A stretch of DNA of 64,000 bases, taken from the NCBI RefSeq assembly GCF_020103725.1, contig NZ_JAHXBG010000007.1, forward strand, positions 124,001 to 188,000. Reading direction: 5' to 3'. Origin of the DNA: Hyalangium gracile. Lineage in GTDB: Bacteria; Myxococcota; Myxococcia; Myxococcales; Myxococcaceae. Each line of letters starts with the position of its first letter. The stretch's first letter is position 1. Below are positions 54,638 to 61,453 of this stretch, piece after piece. Under the pieces are notes generated by a model, which searched no databases, was not told the DNA's origin, and saw only the letters and a list, made by a program, of their open reading frames with translations. Made by a program: the position numbers and the translations under genes.

Positions 54638-55489
54638 CTACTCCGCGAGCGTCCCGAGCTTCTGGGGGGTGGCCAGCGTCAGCTTCTCGGTGCGCAGCGG
54701 GAGCGCATCGTCACGCAGATTGAGCGGCTCGTGCATGATGGCGCCCGGGATCCGGTCGGGGAAGCGGTTCGGATTCGGGGCCAGCTGGGTGCCCGGCTTG
54801 CCGTGGCGAGCCAGGTCGCGGTCGGCCGCGTCGAGCTTGCGCTCCAGCGAGCCTTCCTTGTTCAGGGGCTTCTTGTCGAAGAGGGTGTCGAGCTTGTCGC
54901 CGCCGAGGGAGGGGCCGCGGGCCTCGGAGATGTCGGCCTGCTTGCCGAGCAGCTTGGAGGCCTCGGAGTTGGTGATGTTGCCGTTGGAGATGCCCTCGGC
55001 CAGCGTGTCGATCTGACCGGCCTGGCGGGAACCGTCCTCCTCCTTCAGACGGATGCCCAGGTCCGGGATGCCCTTCTCGCCGGCTTCCGAGATGTTCATG
55101 CCGGCCAGGGTCTGCATCAGGTTGAGCTTGCGGCGCTCATCGAGGCTGAGCTTGCCGTCGGCCACGGCGCTCCGGGTGGCATCGGAGATGCCCTGCTGCT
55201 CGGTGAGCAGCTTCTGGGACTCGCCGGCGGAGATGGTGCCGTTGCGCACGCCATCGGCGATCTGGTTCAGCTGGTTGCTCTGGGTGGCGTCCACGCCGCG
55301 CTCGCCCAGGGGGCGCTTGTCGGAGAAGGAGTCGATGAGGGAGTGGCCGGCGAGCTTCTTCTCGGCGAGGGGCTTGGTGAAGATGGCCGCCTCGAGGCCC
55401 TTGGCGGGCACGGCCTCGGCGGTGGGCTGGGAGGCGGGGGTCGTCGGGGCCGGGGGAACGAGGTTCAGGGCGGGGTTGGCAATGCGCAT
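54638..55489 (-). CDS. Hypothetical protein with internal helical repeats, sigma-54 controlled
   Basis: 283 residues from ATG 55489 after CAGGAGCC. No signal peptide. The N-terminus is Pro/Ala-rich (LNLVPPAPTTPASQPTAEAV). Two similar repeats of about 50 residues follow (NQLNQIADGVRNGTISAGE... and GQIDTLAEGISNGNITNSE...), with an EF-hand-like loop ADGKLSLDERR between them. I do not know its function. It has the same kind of start and the same promoter architecture as the gene at 55825-56940, so both should be expressed together. Confidence 0.78.
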   Translation of the reverse strand: MRIANPALNLVPPAPTTPASQPTAEAVPAKGLEAAIFTKPLAEKKLAGHSLIDSFSDKRPLGERGVDATQSNQLNQIADGVRNGTISAGESQKLLTEQQGISDATRSAVADGKLSLDERRKLNLMQTLAGMNISEAGEKGIPDLGIRLKEEDGSRQAGQIDTLAEGISNGNITNSEASKLLGKQADISEARGPSLGGDKLDTLFDKKPLNKEGSLERKLDAADRDLARHGKPGTQLAPNPNRFPDRIPGAIMHEPLNLRDDALPLRTEKLTLATPQKLGTLAE

Positions 55490-55546
55490 GACGAGGCTCC
55501 TGGGAGAGACCGACGGGAGGGGTCGGTGAGTACGGGCAGTCTCCAC

Positions 55547-55562
55547 TGCACCCGGTGTGCCA
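55547..55562 (-). promoter_or_regulatory. Sigma-54 (-24/-12) promoter of the 283-aa gene
   Basis: On the minus strand TGGCACACCGGGTGCA has GG and GC separated by 10 bases, the invariant elements of sigma-54 promoters (consensus TGGCACG-N4-TTGCA). It lies about 60 bases upstream of the start codon. Confidence 0.8.
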
Positions 55563-55674
55563 CCAGATGCAGCAGGGGCGCCGGGCGGCTGTGCTCCAGT
55601 CGTTTCCAGCAGTTATGCGCTCACCCTCGCCAGGCGGCGGAGCGCGGGTGACGGCGCTCACCGGGCTGCCCTGG

Positions 55675-55706
55675 TGACGGCAGTCATTCTCTGATGACAG
55701 CCGTCA
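55675..55706. promoter_or_regulatory. Tandem TGAC-N4-GTCA enhancer sites, pair 1
   Basis: Two palindromes, TGACGGCAGTCA (55675-55686) and TGACAGCCGTCA (55695-55706), with centres exactly 20 bp apart. They are about 125-155 bp upstream of the -12 element, the typical position for a sigma-54 activator. A third, imperfect copy TGACGGCGCTCA lies at 55649-55660. Between 55490 and 55824 nothing else is recognised. Confidence 0.75.
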
Positions 55707-55824
55707 CCGCCAGCACCTGGGAGCGGTGCGCAGGCGCGGTGTGAGCTGAACTCCCGCAATAGCTCGGGGGCTGCGGAGCCCTCTACGAGCTCACGCAGCC
55801 CCCGTGGACATCATCGTTGCCGCC

Positions 55825-56940
55825 TTACTTCTTGCCGGCGCCCATCACGGTCGACAGCTTCAGCTCCTCGGGGCTCAAGCCCCACTGCACGATCGACAGG
55901 CCGCCCGCGGTCTGCTTTCCGCTGTGGGTGGCCGCCAGCTCATGAGGCTCGAACTTCTGCAGGGCCCACGACCCATTCTGCTGCTTGACGTACATCTCGA
56001 GCGGCCTGGTGGGGTCGACCGCGCTGGACGGGAACGGCTGATGGGTCCGCAGGTGCTGCTGGACCGCGTTGGTTCCCCCGACGATCTCGTTGCCGTTGCG
56101 CAGCGAGCCCGGGCGCAGGCCCCCGGCCTGTTCGATCTGCTCCAGCCGGCCCTGCTTGCTCGTGTCGGTGGCCAGCGTGTAGCGCCGCTGCGCGTCCATC
56201 TGGCTCTCGAGCCCGGTCCGCTGTGTCTTCAGCGTGTCGAGCTGCTGCTTCTGGGGGTTCTGGGCCTCCCACTGCTTGATCATGGGGCCCAGCTCCTTCC
56301 TCGGCACGCCCTGAGCCACCAGCTGCTGGGTGTACGCCTGGCGCTGGCTCTTCAGCGCCGTCTCCGCCGTGCTGATCTGCGAGGTGAGCTGCTGATGATG
56401 GGTGGTGAGCTGCTGCCACTGCTGGGGTTTGGCGCCCACGGGCATCTTGTTGTCGCCCCCCGTGAACTCGGAGAAGTAACCCTTCGACTTCAGCTGGTCG
56501 AAGTTCTCATTTCCAAGGTTCTTCCTCCAGTCGGCCTCGTTCCAGCCGGCCTTGTCGCCCTTCTGCAGCGTCTGCTTCTGCTCAGGGGTGAGGTTCAGAT
56601 TGGGGGGGGTGGCGTCCAGCTTGGTGGGGCGCGCGTACGAGTAGTCGATCAGGTGGACGAGGCCCTGGTTGCGCCCGGCGCCGTTGGTGTTCCATTGGTT
56701 GAGCGCCGCCTGCTCCTGGGCCTTCCGGTCGAAGTGGCTGTTCAGGTGCGAGTAGTTGCCCTGGAGCTTCCCGGGCTGAGGCGTCCGGACCGACTGCGTC
56801 GGGACCTGCTGCGTGACGTTCGGCAGCTGTGGGGTGGTCGGGGAGCGGGGCGAGGGAGGGGCGCTGCGGGGCGGGGTGCCCGTGGGCCGGGGCATCGACA
56901 ACGAAGGCAGCGAGTTCGAGCGGAGGGGACGCATCTTCAT
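55825..56940 (-). CDS. Hypothetical protein with Pro-rich start and long coiled region, sigma-54 controlled
   Basis: 371 residues from ATG 56940 after CAGGAGCC. A Pro/Arg/Ser-rich N-terminus of about 55 residues (PTGTPPRSAPPSPRSPTTP) has no signal peptide. A region rich in Gln, with a likely coiled coil (about 185-270; LTTHHQQLTSQISTAETALKSQ, QQLDTLKTQRTGLESQ), follows. The C-terminus (GNEIVGGTNAVQQHLRTHQPF, WALQKFEPHELAATHSG) resembles no family known to me. Same promoter form as the 283-aa gene. Confidence 0.78.
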   Translation of the reverse strand: MKMRPLRSNSLPSLSMPRPTGTPPRSAPPSPRSPTTPQLPNVTQQVPTQSVRTPQPGKLQGNYSHLNSHFDRKAQEQAALNQWNTNGAGRNQGLVHLIDYSYARPTKLDATPPNLNLTPEQKQTLQKGDKAGWNEADWRKNLGNENFDQLKSKGYFSEFTGGDNKMPVGAKPQQWQQLTTHHQQLTSQISTAETALKSQRQAYTQQLVAQGVPRKELGPMIKQWEAQNPQKQQLDTLKTQRTGLESQMDAQRRYTLATDTSKQGRLEQIEQAGGLRPGSLRNGNEIVGGTNAVQQHLRTHQPFPSSAVDPTRPLEMYVKQQNGSWALQKFEPHELAATHSGKQTAGGLSIVQWGLSPEELKLSTVMGAGKK

Positions 56941-56977
56941 GGGCGGGCTCCTGAGGGCCTGAGGTGTCCGCCTGTAG

Positions 56978-56993
56978 AGCATCGCTCGTGCCA
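56978..56993 (-). promoter_or_regulatory. Sigma-54 (-24/-12) promoter of the 371-aa gene
   Basis: On the minus strand TGGCACGAGCGATGCT has GG and GC separated by 10 bases and matches the consensus TGGCACG perfectly in the -24 half. The start codon is about 38 bases downstream. Confidence 0.82.
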
Positions 56994-57080
56994 ACCCCTG
57001 CGTGTCTTACAGTGTCACGCAAATCCATGGATTTCGGGTGCTTGCATGATTCGCCGACGGGCCCGGGCTGGCTCGCACGG

Positions 57081-57112
57081 TGACTGCGGTCATCAACTGG
57101 TGACGGCGGTCA
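57081..57112. promoter_or_regulatory. Tandem TGAC-N4-GTCA enhancer sites, pair 2
   Basis: Palindromes TGACTGCGGTCA (57081-57092) and TGACGGCGGTCA (57101-57112) have centres exactly 20 bp apart, as in pair 1, and lie about 100-130 bp upstream of the -12 element of the 371-aa gene. Confidence 0.75.
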
Positions 57113-57216
57113 TCAGGCCCCGAGCGGCGCGAACAGCGTCACGCCCCAGCGGGACTGCACTCCGCGTCTTCACCGTTGCCATGCACGAGGTGCTCGAGGT
57201 GCCTTTGAAGGCCCCG

Positions 57217-57963
57217 TCAGCCCTGCTGCTGCGAGAGCTGGTAGGTGTTTCCCAGCTCGTCCTGGACGATCGTCGCGACGCCGTCGATGGCGGTGACGAG
57301 GAGCTGCTGGGAGAGCTGGCGCGTGCGGTAGGTCCACCCTTGCGGCGGAGACAGCCGCGAGCCCAGGTCCGCCAGGGCGTCCTGGCTCAGGTGGCCGAGC
57401 TGCACGCTGAAGGACTGCATGACGAAGATCCGGCCCTCGGGGTCCACCAGCTCGTGGACCGGCTTTCCCGGCTGGAACACATAGGTGGTGTTGCGGGCCA
57501 CCGTGCGCGTGGCGTAGGGCGAGCCCATGCGCAGGCCCTCCGAGAGCGGAATGCGCAGCTGCCCGGCCTTGCGCATCTCGATGCCCCCGAAGCTCTTGCT
57601 CTCCGTATCCAGAAAGGCGCTGTGGGTGAACGCGTCGATCATCCAGTATCGAGGCCCGTTCAGGATGACGGCCGAGGCCTGGAACTCCTGCTGGAGCTGC
57701 TTCGAGTCCAGGCGCTGCCAGGCCTCCTCCGGGCAGTCGTTGAGCAGGTAGGTGTTGTAGACGTCGACGCGAAGCCCGAGGCCCTCCTGGTATGCCAGCA
57801 GCACCTCGCAGTACCTCGCGCCTCGAACGTCCTGGGACTGCTGAGGGGGCGGAGCCTCCGGGCTCTGCGCGGGCTCCGGAGCATTGGCGCAGGCACAGCA
57901 GAGCAGCAGCGGGAGCAGCCAGAGTCGCAGGGGAATCAGGGGCAGTCCGTACGTCGTCTTCAT
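57217..57963 (-). CDS. Hypothetical lipoprotein, 248 aa
   Basis: Start ATG 57963 follows GAGGACCCC. The N-terminus (LRLWLLPLLLCCACANAPEP) is a lipoprotein signal with Cys near 24. After a Pro-rich linker (APPPQQSQDV) comes a beta-rich domain: YNTYLLNDCPEEAWQRLD, GPRYWMIDAFTHSAFLDTESKSFGG and TYVFQPGKPVHELVDPEGRIFVMQSFS. The last part resembles small cupin-like or lipocalin-like outer-membrane domains, without certainty. No operon partners; transcribed alone. Confidence 0.72.
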   Translation of the reverse strand: MKTTYGLPLIPLRLWLLPLLLCCACANAPEPAQSPEAPPPQQSQDVRGARYCEVLLAYQEGLGLRVDVYNTYLLNDCPEEAWQRLDSKQLQQEFQASAVILNGPRYWMIDAFTHSAFLDTESKSFGGIEMRKAGQLRIPLSEGLRMGSPYATRTVARNTTYVFQPGKPVHELVDPEGRIFVMQSFSVQLGHLSQDALADLGSRLSPPQGWTYRTRQLSQQLLVTAIDGVATIVQDELGNTYQLSQQQG

Positions 57964-58390
57964 GGGGTCCTCGCGGTGGGGGAGGCGCTCGTTCGCCTCG
58001 ATGCGGTGGACGCACGCCGCGCGGGATGTGAAGCGACGCTGGCTCCGGCTGGCCGGCGGGCGGTAGCGGAGTCGTGATGGAAAGTCGACGCCTACGCCGG
58101 AGCTCATGCAGCTCGGGGGATGGCGCCTGGCCCCAGGTCCCGCTGGCCGAGCGTGGGCAGCACCGGGTGTGGATCTGATCCTGAGCGTTGGACAAAGTCG
58201 AGAGGATCTGGTGATGAGCGAATCGCCAGAAGCGGTCTCTTCAACGGGGGATGGTGCACGCTCGTTGCTCCCGGATGAGGTGCGGTGAAGAGTAGGGCGT
58301 CAGGGGATCAACTCGCAATTCACCGGCCCCCGCCCCATCCCGTTTCGTCCCGCCTGGTTCCTCTCTAGCGGGTCGCATCGAACCCGAGGC
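57964..58390. other. Intergenic region with a toxin-tail scar
   Basis: 427 bases without an intact gene. The only recognisable parts are the scar at 58188-58214 and a 24-codon reading frame after it (ATG 58214, ending at 58288). Nothing else is seen. Confidence 0.4.
58188..58214 (+). pseudogene. Toxin-tail/immunity-start scar
   Basis: The plus strand reads ALDKVERIW and a stop overlapping an ATG (TGATG), matching AMENVQKGIW-stop-ATG of the intact toxin/immunity junction at 18361. The nucleotide match GGATCTGGTGATGAG is exact over 15 bases. No toxin body or DUF2019 sequence is left around it. Confidence 0.4.
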
Positions 58391-59017
58391 TCATGTGTCG
58401 GCCTTGGCGAAATGAGCGATCTGGTCGGCGTGGGCCTTCACGAACGCGGGCCGCGCCGTCGCGCGCTTCAGGTAGTCACGCGTCGCGGGATGCGCCGCGA
58501 GCCCTTCGAAGCGATCGACGAGGCGCAGCACGTCCGCCATGAGGATGTCGGCGACGGAGAAGGAGCCCGCGAGCCACTCGCGCTTCGCGACCACCGGCTC
58601 GAGGCGATCGAGGCGCAGCTTCAGGAAGTCGTCGAAGCGCTTCTCGCTCTGCCCCGAGAACTTGAAGAGGGACCACGGGAGGCTCGCCATCTCGACGGAG
58701 TTGAGCGCGGCGAAGATCCACTCGATCACCTCCGCGCGCCCCGTCGGATCGCGAGGCATCAGCGCCTCGCTCCGCTCGCCGAGGTGCAGCAGGATCGCGC
58801 CGCTCTCGAAGATCGAGATATCGCCGTCCTTCAGCCACGGCACCTGTCCGAACGGCTGGTGCGCAAGGTGCTCGGGGCCGCGTTCCTTGAACGACACGCT
58901 CTCGACGCGATACGGGAGCTTCGCCTCCTCCAAGGCCCAGCGCACGCGGATGTCCCGCACGAACCCGCGCGGCGGCGGAGGAACCCAATCGTAGGTGGTG
59001 AGAACGAGATCGCCCAT
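58391..59017 (-). CDS. Glutathione S-transferase family protein
   Basis: 208 residues, typical GST length. The thioredoxin-like N-terminal domain ends in QPFGQVPWLKDGDISIFESGAILLHLGE (about 54-81), where the cis-Pro (VPW) and the glutathione-binding ES pair are present. The C-terminal helical domain has FSVADILMADVLRL (about 150-165). It probably conjugates or reduces electrophiles with glutathione. Its codon use matches the host. Confidence 0.93.
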   Translation of the reverse strand: MGDLVLTTYDWVPPPPRGFVRDIRVRWALEEAKLPYRVESVSFKERGPEHLAHQPFGQVPWLKDGDISIFESGAILLHLGERSEALMPRDPTGRAEVIEWIFAALNSVEMASLPWSLFKFSGQSEKRFDDFLKLRLDRLEPVVAKREWLAGSFSVADILMADVLRLVDRFEGLAAHPATRDYLKRATARPAFVKAHADQIAHFAKADT

Positions 59018-59117
59018 GCGTCGCGTCTACCAGCCCTGATCGACGCTTGCCAGCGCCGCCGCCGCGATCGTCAATCGTCGTTGTCGACGCTGAACACGAC
59101 GACGCGGTCCGGGCTCG

Positions 59118-59228
59118 ACGAAACATTGCGGGGTGGAGGACCTGCGCGAGGCACTGGGGCATCTGCGCGCGGCCTCCGCCAGCAAGCCCGTCCCCGTCGA
59201 GGATGTGTCGCTCGTGCCAGCGGCATGA
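59118..59228 (+). pseudogene. Possible tail of a tyrosine integrase
   Basis: Plus-strand reading: STKHCGVEDLREALGHL, RAASASKPVPVEDVSLV and stop at 59228. The form 'VEDLREAL.HL' is common at the very end of phage-type integrases, after the catalytic Tyr. Nothing upstream is intact in this 335-base gap, so only a tail remains. The assignment is weak. Confidence 0.35.
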
Positions 59229-59289
59229 ACGGTGGCACCGTCTTCCGGCTGGGGCGGGATGCTGTGCCACTCGTCGTGTTCATCCTGGG

Positions 59290-59312
59290 GACCCATGAGG
59301 TAGGGTAGGGCG
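59290..59312 (+). promoter_or_regulatory. Conserved promoter core upstream of the second kinase
   Basis: Same 23 bases (beginning GACCCATGAGGTAGGG) as at 20412-20434, 40 bases before the ATG of the kinase at 59353. Flanking sequence is not conserved, so the block has been kept by selection or by gene conversion. Confidence 0.5.
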
Positions 59313-59352
59313 AGCGGTCGGAGGAGGCTGTCCCGTACTTCGGAGAGCACTC

Positions 59353-60852
59353 ATGGGGAAGAAGCGACCCAAGCAGGAAGTGGATCCACTCTTCCTGCCA
59401 GTGGGGATGCGGGTGGGGGAGTGGCGGGTGCAAGGGTGGAGAGGCCGGGGCGCCTACGGCACGCTCTACCGAGTGGAGCGGGTGGGGCAGGAGGCAGCTG
59501 GCTCGTTTGCGCTCAAGCTGGCCACCCATCCTCGGGATGAGCGCTTCGAACGCGAGGCCTGGCTGCTGTCGCGCATCCAGAGCCCCCATGTGCCCCGGTT
59601 CCTGGGGCAGGGTGTGTGGGAGCACGCCTGTGGAGCCTTCCCGTACGTGGTGATGGACTGGGTGGAGGGAGAGACGCTGTACGAGTGGGCCGAGAGGCGC
59701 AACCCGACGTGGCGCCAGGCGGCGAGGCTGCTGGCGCAGGTGGCACGGGCGCTGGAGGCCACGCATGCGGTGGGAGGACTGCACCGGGATGTAAAGGGTG
59801 AAAACGTGCTGGTGAGGCCCGCGGATGGGCGGGCCTTTCTGACAGACTTCGGTGCGGGGCACTACCGAGGTGCGGCCACGCTCACAACGAAGTTGCTGCC
59901 TCCGGGCACGCCCGCCTACCGCAGCCCCGAGGCGCGGGGCTTTCTGCGCGTGTTCCTGCGCCACCCGACGGCGCACTATCCGGCGAGCGCGTGTGATGAC
60001 TTGTTCGCGCTGGGAGTCATGGCCTACCGACTGGTGACGGACGAGTACCCGCCGTCCACACGCCCCGAGGAGAGCGGCTCCGAGGTGTGGAGTGCGAACG
60101 GGCCGGGACCGCGCCCACCGCGCGAGCTCAACCCGCGAGTGCCCCTTGAGCTGGATGCGGTCATCCAGCGACTGCTTGCCATCGCCCCGGAGGAGCGTTT
60201 TGGAGGCAGGGCGAGGGATGCCGCCGAGGCGCTGGAGCAGGTGGCGGAGAGTGCGGAGGCTGAGGCGGAGGGCCCGTTGTTCTTCTGGGGGGATGAGCAA
60301 CGCCCGCGCCTGCGTGCTCCCGGGAGTGTGCGGCGGGCTGAGCTGCAGGACGCCTCTGCGAGGGAGAGAGCGCTGCGCGGAGCGGGTGCGCGGAGTGAAG
60401 CGGAGGCCCACCGGGAGCAGGCTGCGCCGCAGCGCTGGGAACCGGTATGGGGAGTGGAGATGGCGGTGGCTCTGCTGGGACTATTGCTCGCGGCGCTATC
60501 CGTGGCGTTGCTGTACCGTGGGCAGGGACTGGCCGGGATGGCTTCAGCGATAGTGTCACCGAAGGGAGAGCGCGTGGCGGTAGGCGATAGCATCACTCCC
60601 TCTGCGACGCTCGCCCCCATGCGCAGTCACGAACTGCCATCGGCGATCGGGCTGGCGCTGCCCGAGAAGCCCTTTCCCGGTCAGCGTACGCCTCCGTGCA
60701 CCCGGTATGGCGAGGTGGAGATCCGTGGCGGTTGCTGGTACCGCCTGGGTGATGCCCCAGCGCCGTGCAAGGAGGACGCGTACGACTGGAGGGGAGCCTG
60801 TTACCTGCCGTCGTATCCACCTCGGCGCCCGTCTGCGTCCGGGACTCCGTGA
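59353..60852 (+). CDS. Membrane Ser/Thr protein kinase, copy 2
   Basis: 499 residues, exactly the length of copy 1 at 20473. Kinase motifs GRGAYG, FALKLA, HRDVKGENVL, TDFGAG and RSPEARG are all identical in form. Differences cluster in the linker (about 310-370) and the membrane segment; the extracellular Cys domain (TPPCTRYGEVEIRGGCWYRL, DYDWRGACYLP-like ending) is again conserved. The pair probably arose by duplication and may sense the same or related signals. Confidence 0.93.
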   Translation: MGKKRPKQEVDPLFLPVGMRVGEWRVQGWRGRGAYGTLYRVERVGQEAAGSFALKLATHPRDERFEREAWLLSRIQSPHVPRFLGQGVWEHACGAFPYVVMDWVEGETLYEWAERRNPTWRQAARLLAQVARALEATHAVGGLHRDVKGENVLVRPADGRAFLTDFGAGHYRGAATLTTKLLPPGTPAYRSPEARGFLRVFLRHPTAHYPASACDDLFALGVMAYRLVTDEYPPSTRPEESGSEVWSANGPGPRPPRELNPRVPLELDAVIQRLLAIAPEERFGGRARDAAEALEQVAESAEAEAEGPLFFWGDEQRPRLRAPGSVRRAELQDASARERALRGAGARSEAEAHREQAAPQRWEPVWGVEMAVALLGLLLAALSVALLYRGQGLAGMASAIVSPKGERVAVGDSITPSATLAPMRSHELPSAIGLALPEKPFPGQRTPPCTRYGEVEIRGGCWYRLGDAPAPCKEDAYDWRGACYLPSYPPRRPSASGTP

Positions 60853-60872
60853 TGCTTCGTCGCAAGGGCGTA

Positions 60873-60890
60873 CAGGGGCATGAACCCCTG
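60873..60890 (+). terminator. Hairpin after the second kinase
   Basis: CAGGGG / CCCCTG around a 6-base loop, 20 bases after the stop codon. No T-run follows. Confidence 0.35.
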
Positions 60891-60940
60891 GGCGATAGGC
60901 CCTAAAACCGCAGAAGCACACTCCTTTCGTCGTTCCTTAA

Positions 60941-61018
60941 GAGGTCCTAACAAAAGTCAGGTTTGAGGGTTCCGTCCCCTCGGGAGAGGGCTCCAGTCCT
61001 TACTTTTGTTAGGCGCTC
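60941..61018. repeat. Small inverted-repeat element of 78 bp
   Basis: Perfect 12-base inverted repeats CCTAACAAAAGT (60946-60957) and ACTTTTGTTAGG (61002-61013), extended to 17 bases with two mismatches (GAG..CCTAACAAAAGT). It could be a MITE end pair or a solo element. The region 60853-61453 has no gene, only this and the next element. Confidence 0.5.
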
Positions 61019-61166
61019 TAAACTAAACTGGGTACTTCGGGTCCTCGGAGAAGCCCCTGGCAGTCCCGCCTGCTTCCCAGCGCTCCCTCCACTCTTGGAG
61101 ACGTCGTTGACGGCGTCAGGAGAGCACTGTAGCTGTAGCCAAGGCATGGGTTCCTCCTATCGCGGG

Positions 61167-61295
61167 GGTGTGGTTCTCATCCTGAGCACGCTCCGAGGAA
61201 CCGCCAGGGGTCGGCATGGGCGACCTTTGAAAATTCAGCTACTTGCGAGCCTGCGTAGCCTCTGCGGAGGTTCTGCTCAGGATGAGATCCACACC
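61167..61295. mobile_element. MITE: 129 bp with 22-bp terminal inverted repeats and 10-bp target duplication
   Basis: The left end GGTGTGGTTCTCATCCTGAG... (61167-61188) and the right end (61274-61295) are reverse complements at 21 of 22 bases. Both sides are flanked by the direct repeat CTATCGCGGG (61157-61166 and 61296-61305). It has no coding capacity, so a transposase elsewhere must have moved it; a 10-base duplication fits IS4-family enzymes. Confidence 0.82.
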
Positions 61296-61453
61296 CTATC
61301 GCGGGCATGATGGCTCCATGGCGCGATGCAGGTTACTCGGATCTTGACTTGGGAGATAGGTGGCCTTGCCTGGGATACGAATCTTTGTACTGCTCATCAA
61401 TAGCTGCCCAGCTGGCCGCGCCGGATGCGAGTCTATTAGCGAATACACTGAGG

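Noticed and set aside
60963-61310. 115-codon plus-strand frame after the second kinase
   Set aside because: It runs through both inverted-repeat elements and has no ribosome site or recognisable content.
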